DNA of 64,000 bases from Malaciobacter halophilus (GCF_002837275.1 NZ_NXIF01000008.1:20694-84693); one strand, 5' to 3'; shown: positions 1 through 9,421, counted from the stretch's first letter. The notes: a model not told the origin generated them from the letters alone. Made by a program: numbers and translations.

Positions 1-1
1 A

Positions 2-253
2 TCTCATAGAGCAAATGATAATAAAGGATTAATACAATATATAAAAAAAGGTTTAGTTGAAGTTATTTATGATGTTGATGAATTTGTAAACAGCTTTAAA
101 AAAGAAGAATCTAAACAAGATGATGAAATACTAACTTATTTAAAAACTAATCCAACTTATGAAGAAGCACTTTTAAGATACAATCAAAAGATATTTGAAT
201 ATGAATTAAACTCCATTTTCAAAGTAGAAAATGGAGTTTGTATAGTTATTTAG
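2..253 (+). CDS. dprA: DprA C-terminal fragment (DNA-processing protein), cut by window start
   Basis: Open frame from the window edge to TAG at 251-253, 83 residues. The start (SHRANDNKGLIQYIKKGLVEVIYDVDEF) resembles the end of the DprA Rossmann domain, where a GTN-like stretch precedes a loop reading into the nucleotide-binding fold. The rest (TNPTYEEALLRYN... FEYELNSIFKVENGVCIV) fits the small C-terminal winged helix seen in epsilonproteobacterial DprA. DprA loads RecA on incoming single-stranded DNA in natural transformation. The identification rests on remembered family pattern over a short fragment, so it is moderate. The gene runs convergently into nhaA and overlaps its end by 8 bases. 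Confidence 0.6.
   Translation, partial: SHRANDNKGLIQYIKKGLVEVIYDVDEFVNSFKKEESKQDDEILTYLKTNPTYEEALLRYNQKIFEYELNSIFKVENGVCIVI
208..239. terminator. Bidirectional hairpin terminator at dprA/nhaA convergence
   Basis: A perfect 13-bp inverted repeat (arms 208-220 and 227-239, 6-base loop) lies inside the last codons of the dprA-like frame, just before the end of the convergent nhaA. T-rich sequence follows on the plus side. Its position between convergent genes suggests it stops transcription both ways. Confidence 0.7.
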
Positions 254-1418
254 TAGCTGTACTTCTTAAAATTAAGTATCCAAAGATACCAGAAAGAAAA
301 GAACCTATTAAAATTGCTAATTTATCTGTATAAGCAAATAAAGTATCATCTGTAAAGGCTAATGAATTAACAAATAAACTCATTGTAAAACCAATACCTG
401 TTAATATGGCGACTCCATACAATTGCTTAAAGTTAGCACCTTCTGGAATAGTTGCAAGTTTTAATTTAATAGCAATATATGAAAAACCAAATACCCCTAA
501 TTGTTTACCAATAAATAGTCCTAACATAATACCCATTGGTACATTTGTTAATAGTTGTTCAGGAGATATATTTCTTAAATCTACTCCTGCATTTACAAAT
601 GCAAAAAGAGGAAGAATAAAAAATGCTACCCAATAGTGCAAAGAGTGTTCCATATCTTTTAACATAGAGAACTCTTTTCCATCTTTTGTTTTAGACCTTA
701 AAGGAATTGTAAAAGCTAAAGCAACCCCCGCTAATGTAGCATGAACACCTGATTTTAATACAGAAACCCAAAGTATAATACCAACTAAAATATATGCAGC
801 TGGCTTAATAACTTTAAATCTATTTAATGCTATTAATACTATTAAAGCCAAAGTAGCAACAACAATAGAAGTAATAGACAAATCAGTAGTATAAAATAAA
901 GCAATAACAACAATAGCACCTAAATCATCAAGAATTGCCAATGCCATCAAAAATATTTTTAAAGATACAGGAACTCTACTTCCAAGTAAAGATAAAATTC
1001 CTAAAGCAAAAGCAATATCAGTAGCTGTTGGAATTGCCCAACCTTTCATAGCAATTTCATCACCCATATTAAAATATACATAAACTAAAGCTGGAACTAA
1101 CATCCCACCAACAGCAGCAATTGCTGGTAGAGTAATCTGTTTTGCGCTAGAAAGATGACCTTCAAGTAACTCCCTTTTTACTTCAAGACCAATAAGAAAG
1201 AAAAATATAGCCATCAAACCATCATTAATCCATAGAAAAAGTGGTTTTGCAATATTTAATGCACCAAACCTTACTTCAACAGGAGTATGTAAAAAAGCAT
1301 TATATATTGGAGAAAAATCAGTATTCTTCAATATTAATGCTGCTATTGTAACGAAGATAAGCACTATCCCCGCACTTGACTCGCTTTTTATAAAATCCTC
1401 TATTGTTACTTTTAACAT
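246..1418 (-). CDS. nhaA: Na+/H+ antiporter NhaA (copy 1)
   Basis: Inner-membrane antiporter that expels Na+ (or Li+) in exchange for H+. About 390 residues, full length for NhaA, with many hydrophobic helices. Family motifs are present: INDGLMAIFFFLIGLE near the start of the transport core, AIPTATDIAFALGIL (the Asp of the TDIA segment), and ILDDLGAIVVIALFYT with the paired Asp residues that bind the ion. An upstream TTG at 1421 is possible, but the ATG at 1418 sits at the right distance from GAGGAAAT, so I chose it. A second nhaA lies 7 kb away at 8156-9343; the two proteins are clearly paralogous but diverged. Very confident on family. Confidence 0.96.
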   Translation of the reverse strand: MLKVTIEDFIKSESSAGIVLIFVTIAALILKNTDFSPIYNAFLHTPVEVRFGALNIAKPLFLWINDGLMAIFFFLIGLEVKRELLEGHLSSAKQITLPAIAAVGGMLVPALVYVYFNMGDEIAMKGWAIPTATDIAFALGILSLLGSRVPVSLKIFLMALAILDDLGAIVVIALFYTTDLSITSIVVATLALIVLIALNRFKVIKPAAYILVGIILWVSVLKSGVHATLAGVALAFTIPLRSKTKDGKEFSMLKDMEHSLHYWVAFFILPLFAFVNAGVDLRNISPEQLLTNVPMGIMLGLFIGKQLGVFGFSYIAIKLKLATIPEGANFKQLYGVAILTGIGFTMSLFVNSLAFTDDTLFAYTDKLAILIGSFLSGIFGYLILRSTATK

Positions 1419-1529
1419 CAATTTCCTCTTTTTTTTTATTAAGTTTATTAAATTTTTCTTTAAACAACTTTAAAATGACAAACTATAATATTGATGTAGA
1501 AAGTATACACACTTTAATAATATTAAGCT

Positions 1530-2354
1530 TTATATATAGATTTTTAATACATAAGTTCCTATTTGTTCTTTATTAATATTATATATTGGAGTATATAATA
1601 AATAGTAATTCGAACGTTTAACATATGCAGTATATTTAAACTCTTGATTGTCTAAAAAAGAGAAATCTTCTAATTTGTTATTTAGTACAACATAATTTTT
1701 CAGAATTTGTTCTTTTTTAAACTCTATTTTAGTAGGAATAGATATATATTTTTTATCCATTAATACATAAAGTTTAATACCTAAATCTTTAAAATGCTCA
1801 ATAATAGAACTAAAATCTGTAATGGCTTCAATTGAACCTAAATACTCTCCATTCTCAACAACAGGACTAATACCTCTAATAAGCATAGAGAATCGACCAA
1901 TCTCAATACAGGCTTTTGGTATCTTCTCATTTTTTACTATTTTTAGACAGTCCCTAAACTCTTTTAGTGAGTCATTTTTACTATTATTTAAATCCCATAA
2001 TCTAAAAAAACTTTGTAAATTTTTTTTATGAAGATGGATTTTAACATCTTTAAATAACGAAGTATTAACCAAACTCTGTTTTGACTTTTGTAAATACTTG
2101 ACACACTCTTTTTTATTATTTGTTTTTAAACATCTTTTTATATCACTGTTTTTAGATAATAATACAGCTGAAGTTAAAACTAACTCTTTATTTTTTCTAA
2201 TCTCTTTAGTTAAATTTTCAAGATACATATCCATAATATCTTCATTTGCACTTTTTTGTTCATAAATCATATAACTATTAAATGCCCAAAAAAGAAAAAA
2301 AGAGCTAATAGCTATAAAAAATAAAAGAAATACAAAATTTCTATTAAATATCAT
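1530..2354 (-). CDS. Membrane-anchored Cache-type sensor protein
   Basis: About 274 residues: one N-terminal membrane helix (NFVFLLFFIAISSFFLFWAF), then a periplasmic region to the end with no second helix and no signalling domain. The periplasmic part (an alpha-helical start, then alternating strands with RGISPVVENGEYLGSIEAITDF) looks like a Cache-type ligand-binding domain. The ATG at 2354 is preferred over that at 2366 because GGAG lies 7 bases upstream of it. The gene overlaps the end of the histidine kinase gene and is last in the psr/two-component set, so it probably binds the signal (for example a sulfur compound) and passes it to the kinase. That role is inference. Confidence 0.7.
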   Translation of the reverse strand: MIFNRNFVFLLFFIAISSFFLFWAFNSYMIYEQKSANEDIMDMYLENLTKEIRKNKELVLTSAVLLSKNSDIKRCLKTNNKKECVKYLQKSKQSLVNTSLFKDVKIHLHKKNLQSFFRLWDLNNSKNDSLKEFRDCLKIVKNEKIPKACIEIGRFSMLIRGISPVVENGEYLGSIEAITDFSSIIEHFKDLGIKLYVLMDKKYISIPTKIEFKKEQILKNYVVLNNKLEDFSFLDNQEFKYTAYVKRSNYYLLYTPIYNINKEQIGTYVLKIYI

Positions 2355-3513
2355 CTTCAACTCCATCTAGAAACTTTTTTTTGTAATTATTAAAAGTATA
2401 AATAAATGCTGTACCTTCATTGATTTTTGTATTTACATCAATTTTAATACCATTTTTATTTGCAATATTTTTTATAATATTTAAACCTAATCCAAATCCA
2501 CCTTGAACCTCATCTTGTCTTTCAAATCTATTAAAAGCCTTTTTTATATCTTTTATTCCATGTCCATAATCTTTAATAATTAATACCGATTCGTCTGAAT
2601 TATTTTTTAAACTAATTTCAATTTTACTTTTTGGGTTTGAGTATTTTATTGCATTACTTAAAGTATTATCAATTACTCTTTGAAACTCCAAAGAGTTCAT
2701 AAAAATAAAGCAGTTTTTATCTATTTGTACATAAAACTCAATTGCTTTTGAACTAGCAACATCCTCAAAAAAATCAACTCTTGATTGTAAAAGTTTTGAT
2801 ATATCTAATTTCTCTTTTATATATCTTACTTTCTTATTTTTTATATGATACTCTATATCTTCATAAGTTATTTGTATCTGCTTTAATGCAGTTTTCATTC
2901 TTTTTGTATATTTATTTGTTTCAGTTTTTTGAACAAGTAAATCTAAATTGATATTTATTACACCCAAAGGAGTTTTTAACTCATGCATTGTATCATTGAA
3001 AAAAGAGTTTGTATATTTTTGCATTAGTTCATATGGTCTTGCAGTATTTTTTATAATAACTTTATTTAAAATATAAATATTTGCAAGAATAACTAAAAAA
3101 AGTAAGATTGCAATAAATATAATTTTTGCATAATTTATCTGTGCTTCACTTATAATATATCTTGCATCATATCTATTTAGATACTCTAACTCTTTTTTAT
3201 AATACATATAAGGGTATTCAATTGAAGTTTTAAAATCAAAATCCTCAATATCTTTTGATAAGCTTGATGATATTATTTGCATATTTTTATCAAAAAGTGC
3301 AAACTTAATCTTCACACTTCTTGATAAATCTAAATTTGTAGAGTATATTCTTCTTTCAAGATTATTTGTAAACTTTTCTAAAGCCAACTCTTTTAAAATC
3401 AACTCTTTTTCAAAAGAGAATACAACTGCAAAATATGTAGGTATTGAAAAAAGAATCATTACCAAAAAAGTATAAAAGTATGCAACTTTTTTTTCGTTAA
3501 CTTGGTACTTCAA
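2344..3513 (-). CDS. Sensor histidine kinase linked to psrABC
   Basis: 389 residues. Two membrane helices (about 10-32 and 129-150) enclose a small periplasmic loop of roughly 95 residues. A HisKA domain follows with the phospho-acceptor His177 in MHELKTPLGV, then the ATPase domain with N box NTLSNAIKYSN, G1 DYGHGI and G2 GGFGLGL. All catalytic motifs are intact. The start is TTG at 3513 with GGGA about 7 bases upstream. It overlaps the preceding response regulator gene by 17 bases, so the pair is translationally coupled. The small periplasmic loop and the adjacent Cache protein suggest that signal input comes from the partner; this is inferred. Confidence 0.92.
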   Translation of the reverse strand: MKYQVNEKKVAYFYTFLVMILFSIPTYFAVVFSFEKELILKELALEKFTNNLERRIYSTNLDLSRSVKIKFALFDKNMQIISSSLSKDIEDFDFKTSIEYPYMYYKKELEYLNRYDARYIISEAQINYAKIIFIAILLFLVILANIYILNKVIIKNTARPYELMQKYTNSFFNDTMHELKTPLGVININLDLLVQKTETNKYTKRMKTALKQIQITYEDIEYHIKNKKVRYIKEKLDISKLLQSRVDFFEDVASSKAIEFYVQIDKNCFIFMNSLEFQRVIDNTLSNAIKYSNPKSKIEISLKNNSDESVLIIKDYGHGIKDIKKAFNRFERQDEVQGGFGLGLNIIKNIANKNGIKIDVNTKINEGTAFIYTFNNYKKKFLDGVEDDI

Positions 3514-4165
3514 TTTTATATCCCAATCCCCTTGAAGAGAGGATAAACTCTTTATTTGTTTTAACTCTTATTTTACTAATATACATTCTAATATCTGCAT
3601 AATGTATCTCTTTACCTTCCCATACATTCTCTCTTAATGTTTCAATTTCACAGTAACAGTTTGCATTTTTTATTAGAAATCTTACTAACTCTATCTCTTT
3701 TGATGTTAATTCTATGTCTTTATCATCTTTTTTTAATACTCCTGAAATAAATTCAAAAGTATAACCATTTTTTAGTTTATATGAAGAGTCTTTATCTGTA
3801 TTGTATTTACTCTTAATTAACTGGTTCACTCTTAATTCTAACTCTTTTAATTCAAAAGGTTTTTTTAAATAATCATCACAACCTAATTCATAACCAATAG
3901 TCATATTATCAATATCAACTAAAGAGGTCATTATTAAAATTGGTGTGTTATTATCTCCCATCTCTTTTATAGCTTTAATTAATTCGTGACCGTTTAATTT
4001 AGGAACTTTAATATCCAAAATTAATAGATAATAACTATTTTCTACAATAGCATCTAATGCTTCTTCCCCATCATAAAAACTATCAACTTGAAATCCTAAC
4101 TCTTCTAAGTATTCAGTAATACTCTCATTGTAGTTATAGTCATCTTCTAAAAGTAATATTTTCAT
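3497..4165 (-). CDS. OmpR-family response regulator linked to psrABC
   Basis: 222 residues: a receiver domain (1-118) with acidic pair E7/D8/D9, phospho-acceptor Asp51 in LLILDIKVPKLNG and the conserved Lys in DDYLKKPF, followed by a winged-helix DNA-binding domain (about 125-220; LTSKEIELVRFLI, YISKIRVKT, RGLGYKI). It lies 42 bases downstream of psrC on the same strand and overlaps the kinase gene. It most likely controls psrABC in response to an electron acceptor; target and signal are inferred from position only. Confidence 0.93.
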   Translation of the reverse strand: MKILLLEDDYNYNESITEYLEELGFQVDSFYDGEEALDAIVENSYYLLILDIKVPKLNGHELIKAIKEMGDNNTPILIMTSLVDIDNMTIGYELGCDDYLKKPFELKELELRVNQLIKSKYNTDKDSSYKLKNGYTFEFISGVLKKDDKDIELTSKEIELVRFLIKNANCYCEIETLRENVWEGKEIHYADIRMYISKIRVKTNKEFILSSRGLGYKIEVPS

Positions 4166-4207
4166 ATGTTATTATATAACTAGAAAGGTTAAAAACCCCT
4201 CTAGTAG

Positions 4208-5179
4208 TTAAGCTCCTGTAAATAATTGTCCAGCATATACTACATAAAATCTAAGTAGTATTACACCTGCTAAAACAATCATTGAGTTTATTAATATAAA
4301 CCCCACTTTATAAGCGTGATTTCTCAATGCTGTAAATGCTATTAGTAAAGGAGAAACCAATCCTAATCCAATAACACCAAACCAAAAAATAGAAGCCCAT
4401 TTTCCAACAGTTAATGCTTGAATTGCTGCAACTTCAGCACTTCCACCTGCATAAAGCATACCTACAAAAAGTATAATTAATAGAGGTATTTCTAATAAAA
4501 TAACTCTTAAATCTAAAATAAGTAAATATTTAATACTCTCTTTATTAATACTGCTTTTAAAGAAAATCATTCCTACTAAAATATTTCCAGCAATCCCTGC
4601 ACTAATACCTGAAGCTAAAAATAGTATAGGTAATACTGGTGAATTCCACATAGGATATGTCATATTAGCTGATAATAAGAACCCTGTATAAGCTCCTACA
4701 ACTAAAGCTAAACCAAACAGTACATACTCAATTCTTTTTGCATAAACCTCAAAACTTTTAATATATGAGATTATTGGTGAAAACATAGATAACAGTTTAT
4801 TCTGTTTTATAGTATCTTCAAAAATTAGTCCCATAAAAACAAATGCTAATGGTGTATAAATAAATAATGCTATTACACCAAGTGTCATAACTGATGTAAA
4901 GTTATAACTAATCAATAACCAATAAAAAGATAAAGGTTTCCCTAAATCAACAATTAAAAGCAATAATCCAACACAAATAGTAAGAGGAGAGATTATTGCA
5001 CCAGCTTTAATCATAGCATCCCAAATAGATGAACTATCTTTTTCATGACGATTCCATTTTACAAGAAGTGCTATTATTATTGAACCTGCACTAAGTCCTG
5101 CTAAAAACAGATATACTGCAATTGGCCAAGGCCAATTAATAACCTCATATTGAGCTGTGCTTCCCCACATATTATTCAT
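4208..5179 (-). CDS. psrC: Polysulfide/thiosulfate reductase membrane subunit (NrfD family)
   Basis: 323 residues, close to the size of PsrC of Wolinella, with about eight hydrophobic helices and no cofactor-binding Cys pattern. NrfD/PsrC proteins oxidise menaquinol in the inner membrane and pass electrons to the iron-sulfur subunit. The N-terminus (NWPWPIAVYLFLAGLSAGS) carries the typical FLAG/AGL segment of the family. Its start overlaps the end of psrB by 8 bases. Reading as psrC rather than phsC rests on subunit sizes; thiosulfate reductase is the alternative. Confidence 0.88.
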   Translation of the reverse strand: MNNMWGSTAQYEVINWPWPIAVYLFLAGLSAGSIIIALLVKWNRHEKDSSSIWDAMIKAGAIISPLTICVGLLLLIVDLGKPLSFYWLLISYNFTSVMTLGVIALFIYTPLAFVFMGLIFEDTIKQNKLLSMFSPIISYIKSFEVYAKRIEYVLFGLALVVGAYTGFLLSANMTYPMWNSPVLPILFLASGISAGIAGNILVGMIFFKSSINKESIKYLLILDLRVILLEIPLLIILFVGMLYAGGSAEVAAIQALTVGKWASIFWFGVIGLGLVSPLLIAFTALRNHAYKVGFILINSMIVLAGVILLRFYVVYAGQLFTGA

Positions 5180-5741
5180 AACTTACTCCTCTTTTATTAG
5201 GAACAAATGCTACTTTAGGTTTAGTTCCTAAATGTGCTTTTGGATACAATAAATTATTCTCATTTGCTTTTTTATAAACTTCAGAACTTGTATCACTTAT
5301 ATCTCCAAATACTAATGCATCTGTAGGACATACTGTTACACATGCTGGGTCTAAACCTTTTTTTACTCTATTTGAATAACAAAAAGTACATTTATCAACT
5401 GCTTTTGTAACAGGATTCATAAATCTTGCATTATAAGGACATGCAACAATACAATATTTACAAGATACACATGTATCTTCATCAATATGTACAACTCCAT
5501 CTTTTGTTTGAAACGATGCTTTTGTAGGACAAACCTCAACACATGGTGCATCTTCACACATAACACATGATTGTCTTCTCATATCCATTTTCAAGTTTGG
5601 AAAAGTTCCTTTTGTCTCAACTCTTACTTGTAATCTAAAAACATCATCAGGTACATCATTTTCACTTCTACATGCAACACTACAAGCTTGGCACCCTATA
5701 CATAAATTCTCATCATGAATCATTCTATATTTTTTACTCAT
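5172..5741 (-). CDS. psrB: Polysulfide/thiosulfate reductase iron-sulfur subunit
   Basis: 189 residues with sixteen cluster cysteines in the usual ferredoxin arrangement for four 4Fe-4S clusters: CIGCQACSVAC from residue 14, CVMCEDAPCVEVCP, CVSCKYCIVACP and CTFC paired with CVTVCP. There is no signal peptide, as expected for a subunit exported together with the Tat-dependent catalytic subunit. It transfers electrons from PsrC to the molybdenum site of PsrA. It lies 10 bases after psrA and overlaps psrC. Confidence 0.92.
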   Translation of the reverse strand: MSKKYRMIHDENLCIGCQACSVACRSENDVPDDVFRLQVRVETKGTFPNLKMDMRRQSCVMCEDAPCVEVCPTKASFQTKDGVVHIDEDTCVSCKYCIVACPYNARFMNPVTKAVDKCTFCYSNRVKKGLDPACVTVCPTDALVFGDISDTSSEVYKKANENNLLYPKAHLGTKPKVAFVPNKRGVSYE

Positions 5742-5751
5742 AACTTACCCC

Positions 5752-8052
5752 TTAAGCTTTAGTGATTTTTACGCCCACATTTGTAACCATAGTCGAACAA
5801 ACAGGACCTTTAATTAATGGTAATAGTTTAGATTGATTTGTTCCTATACCATTTGTTCTTTTTAAATCACTTGACTCTCTACCAAATCCCATATAAACAA
5901 AAAGTGTATCTGGTCTAATTCCCTCAGTTACAAAAACTGTACCTTTCTCTTTTCCTATATCATTTTCTAAATAGATTTTATCTCCATTTTTCAAATTCTC
6001 TTTTTTAGCTGTTTGAGGATTTATCCAAACAGGATTATCACTCATTAGCATATTTAAATAAGGTACATTATGTGTATGACCATTTGTATGAATTGCACTT
6101 TTTCCAGAAGTTAATATATAAGGATAACCTCTAGTTACATCCATATTATTATCATCTCTTGGAACACCATAACCTTTAAACTCTTCTTCTACTTGTTGTG
6201 AGAAAATCTCAATTTTTCCACTTGGAGTTTTTAAGTTATCTAACATACTTCCCATTAATCCATCTTCATCTAAATATTTTCTAGCATTTGGATATTTATT
6301 TACAAAATCTTTTACATATTTTTCTTCTCTATAATATAAAGTTGGAATAGAGTATGAAACATACCCTTTAGACATAAGCTCTTTTAGTAATTTATCATTA
6401 CCTTTTGCTTGTTGTACTCTATACTGTAAAATATTATCCCATTTATAATCTTTATCAATTCCCATTTTTTTAGCTAATGTTCTAAAAATTTCATGACTTG
6501 CTAAAGTATTATTAATAGGGTCAACAATTTTATTTCTTATCATATATGTTGGTTTAGATGAACTTTTATCCATAATTCCTTCATCTCTTTCAAGATAAGT
6601 TGCCTCTGGTAAAACAACATCAGCCATTAGTGCAGTTTCTGACATATAAACATCTGTTACAACAATAAAATCTAATTTATGCATAGCCTCTTTCATTGTT
6701 TTAGGATCTGCAACTGTAATTAATGGATTTGTTCTTATCATAAACCACCCTTTTACTTCATAAGGGTCTTTATTTAAAATCGCTTTTGGTATATCCATTA
6801 ATACACCTTGATTTCTACCAACAAAAGCATTATCACTACCTTTTAGTGAAGCTCTATCAACTCTTAATGTTTTAGGAGTTTCAAAGTGTTTATCTGGATT
6901 TGTTATAGTTGGTGCTATATCAATACCTGCAAGTTTATTACATGTTTTTGCTTTTTTCTTAAAAAATAAACCACCCTCTTTTTCTATATTACCCATTAGT
7001 GCATTTGCAATTAATATAGCTCTTGTTCTTTGATACTCACTTTGACCAGTTGTTGTTTTATGTCCCCAGTCAATAATACAGTTTGGAGCTGCTTTATATA
7101 ATTCATTTGCAACTCTTTCTGCAACATCAGCTTTAATACCTGTAATTTTCTCTTGCCATTGAGGAGTTGTTGTTTTAGTACTTTCAATTAAGTGCTCAAT
7201 TCCTACTGTATATCTTTGTACAAACTCTTTATCATATTTCCCATCTCTTAACCAAACATGAATTAAAGATAATACAAAAGCTAAATCAGTTCCAGGTTTT
7301 ACACTATGCCACTCATCTGCTTTTGCTGCAACTATTGAAAATCTAGGTTCTAAAACTACAAGTTTTGTTTTTTCACTTGCAGCAGCTTTTGCTAATTTTT
7401 TTGTTGAGCTTACATTAATACCCTCAAATAAATTATGCCCAAAATTCAAAATATATTTTGATTTAGAAAAGTCTCTTTTTAAACCTGTTCCATATGTATG
7501 TTTAAATGCAACTTTATAAGCAATTGGACAGTGACTGTGGTGTGAAAATAAATTTGGACTTTCAAATGCCTTTGAAAATGTACTTAAATGAGAAAAATGC
7601 TCACCTGTTTTTGAAGAGAATAGAACTGCTTGAGGACCATACTCCTCTTTGATTTTCATCATTTTTTTAGCAATTAAATTCAATGCCTCTTCATAAGTAG
7701 CCTCTTTCCATCTACCCTCACCTCTTTTTCCTACTCTAATTAGTGGTTTAACTAATCTTTGTGGGTCATAAAGTTGTGAGTGTCCTGCAGCACCTCTAGC
7801 ACATACAGATGTACCCATTCCTTTAGAATATTTATTTCCTTGGATAAATACACTTTTACCATCAACTACTTTACCTTCAATTTGACATCTACTAGTACAC
7901 ATCTCGCAGTAACTTCTAACAAATTTAGTGCTTCCACTTATAGTTTGTGCACCTAAACTCCCTAGAGTTCCTGTCATACAAGATATTCCAGCAATAGCAG
8001 TCGAGCATGAAGTAACTTTAAGAAAATCTCTTCTTGTATAATTACTACTCAT
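5752..8052 (-). CDS. psrA: Molybdopterin polysulfide/thiosulfate reductase catalytic subunit
   Basis: 766 residues, near Wolinella PsrA length. A Tat signal starts the protein (YTRRDFLKV, twin Arg 7-8, then a hydrophobic stretch to about residue 36). Cys49, Cys52, Cys56 and Cys84 form the N-terminal 4Fe-4S site. Cys175 in SHHSHCPIAYK is in the place of the molybdenum ligand of this subgroup (inferred). A molydopterin-dinucleotide-binding domain closes the protein (about 640-766). It is a periplasmic enzyme reducing polysulfide or thiosulfate with electrons from quinol. First gene of psrABC; the promoter region is the AT-rich gap behind it (8053-8135). The substrate cannot be settled from sequence alone. 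Confidence 0.9.
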   Translation of the reverse strand: MSSNYTRRDFLKVTSCSTAIAGISCMTGTLGSLGAQTISGSTKFVRSYCEMCTSRCQIEGKVVDGKSVFIQGNKYSKGMGTSVCARGAAGHSQLYDPQRLVKPLIRVGKRGEGRWKEATYEEALNLIAKKMMKIKEEYGPQAVLFSSKTGEHFSHLSTFSKAFESPNLFSHHSHCPIAYKVAFKHTYGTGLKRDFSKSKYILNFGHNLFEGINVSSTKKLAKAAASEKTKLVVLEPRFSIVAAKADEWHSVKPGTDLAFVLSLIHVWLRDGKYDKEFVQRYTVGIEHLIESTKTTTPQWQEKITGIKADVAERVANELYKAAPNCIIDWGHKTTTGQSEYQRTRAILIANALMGNIEKEGGLFFKKKAKTCNKLAGIDIAPTITNPDKHFETPKTLRVDRASLKGSDNAFVGRNQGVLMDIPKAILNKDPYEVKGWFMIRTNPLITVADPKTMKEAMHKLDFIVVTDVYMSETALMADVVLPEATYLERDEGIMDKSSSKPTYMIRNKIVDPINNTLASHEIFRTLAKKMGIDKDYKWDNILQYRVQQAKGNDKLLKELMSKGYVSYSIPTLYYREEKYVKDFVNKYPNARKYLDEDGLMGSMLDNLKTPSGKIEIFSQQVEEEFKGYGVPRDDNNMDVTRGYPYILTSGKSAIHTNGHTHNVPYLNMLMSDNPVWINPQTAKKENLKNGDKIYLENDIGKEKGTVFVTEGIRPDTLFVYMGFGRESSDLKRTNGIGTNQSKLLPLIKGPVCSTMVTNVGVKITKA

Positions 8053-8135
8053 TTGTTATCCTTTACATAATTTCTTATATACTGAAATAGTAATATTAAA
8101 GTATAAATTTTATGTAAATTTAAAATAAATAAGTA

Positions 8136-8157
8136 AAAGCCCTATTTAAAGGGCTTT
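8136..8157 (-). terminator. Hairpin terminator after nhaA copy 2
   Basis: AAAGCCCT at 8136-8143 pairs with AGGGCTTT at 8150-8157 around a 6-base loop. On the minus strand it overlaps the nhaA stop codon and is followed by a T-rich tail (CTTTTACTTATTT). It separates nhaA from the psr operon. Confidence 0.75.
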
Positions 8158-9343
8158 ATGATTGACAGAATTTTTTACTTTTTGCTTTTCTTAGAATTAA
8201 ATAGCCAACAATACCAGAAAGAAAAGAACCAATTAATATTGCTAACTTGTCTGTATATGCATACATATCAGAGTCTTGATATGCTAAAGAGTCTATAAAT
8301 AAACTCATAGTAAATCCAATACCTGTTAAAACAGCAACTCCATAAATTTGCATCCATGAAGCACACTTAGGAAGTTTTGCTAGATTTAGTCTTACTGCTA
8401 TATAAACAAAAAGCATTACACCTAATTGTTTTCCAAGAAATAGACCTAAAATAATTCCTAAAGATACAGGAGTTAAAAGCTGTTCAAAAGATAAACCTTT
8501 CAAGTTTACTCCCGCATTTACAAAAGCAAAAATTGGTAAAATAAAATATGCTACCCAAAAATGCAAATTATGCTCTAAATTTTTTAAAGGAGATACACTT
8601 TTATTTTTATCATTTTTAACAGCAAGTGGAATAGTAAAAGCTAATATAATTCCAGCAAGAGTAGCATGTACACCTGATTTTAAAACAGAAACCCACAGTA
8701 TTAAACCTACTAAAATATAAGCAGTTGGTCTAATAATATTTAATCGATTCATTACAATTAAAGTTATAGTACATGCAAGTGCTGCAAGAATTGATAATAA
8801 AGATAAATCAGAAGTATAAAATACTGCAATAATTAAAATTGCACCCAAATCGTCAAAAATTGCCAGTGCCATTAAGAATATTTTTAAACTAACAGGTACT
8901 TTTTTTCCAAGTAAAGATAAAATACCTAAAGCAAAAGCAATGTCAGTTGCTGTTGGAATTGCCCAACCTCTCATAGCAAAATCACTATCAAAATTAAAGC
9001 TTACAAATATTAAAGCAGGTACTATCATACCTCCAGCTGCTGCAATAGCGGGAAGTGCTATTTTTGAAAGAGAAGAGAGATGGCCTGCTAAAAGTTCTCT
9101 TTTAATTTCAAGTCCAACTAAAAGAAAAAATATAGCCATTAAACCATCATTTATCCATAAAATAAGAGGTTTTTCTATTAGTAAAATATCTCCAAAGGAG
9201 AAAGTAATTATTGTTTTTAAAAAGGCATCATAAACTTCAGAAAAAGAAGAGTTTCTAAATAGTAATGCAACTATTGTTACAAAAATAAGAATTATACCTG
9301 AGGCTGACTCTTTTTTTATATATTCATTTATTAATATTTTCAT
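8156..9343 (-). CDS. nhaA: Na+/H+ antiporter NhaA (copy 2)
   Basis: 395 residues with the same landmarks as the first copy: INDGLMAIFFLLVGLE, AIPTATDIAFALGILSLLG, IFDDLGAILIIAVFYT with both Asp residues, and LTGIGFTMSLFIDSLA near the C-terminus. It is an inner-membrane sodium/proton exchanger. It differs from copy 1 in the loop after helix VIII (AVKNDKNKSVSPLKN) and at the C-terminus (KAKSKKFCQS). It is probably monocistronic, with a hairpin at its end. Two antiporters fit a marine or brackish lifestyle; that is inference. Confidence 0.96.
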   Translation of the reverse strand: MKILINEYIKKESASGIILIFVTIVALLFRNSSFSEVYDAFLKTIITFSFGDILLIEKPLILWINDGLMAIFFLLVGLEIKRELLAGHLSSLSKIALPAIAAAGGMIVPALIFVSFNFDSDFAMRGWAIPTATDIAFALGILSLLGKKVPVSLKIFLMALAIFDDLGAILIIAVFYTSDLSLLSILAALACTITLIVMNRLNIIRPTAYILVGLILWVSVLKSGVHATLAGIILAFTIPLAVKNDKNKSVSPLKNLEHNLHFWVAYFILPIFAFVNAGVNLKGLSFEQLLTPVSLGIILGLFLGKQLGVMLFVYIAVRLNLAKLPKCASWMQIYGVAVLTGIGFTMSLFIDSLAYQDSDMYAYTDKLAILIGSFLSGIVGYLILRKAKSKKFCQS

Positions 9344-9421
9344 TTAATTGCCCTACTTTCAAATAAAGCTATACAATTATTTTATAATAATTGCCTTTAG
9401 TTTTACTTAGGGCAATTTAAA

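Noticed and set aside
406..636. Open frame on the plus strand inside nhaA
   Set aside because: It is antisense to a clear NhaA gene and has no family likeness or ribosome-binding site.
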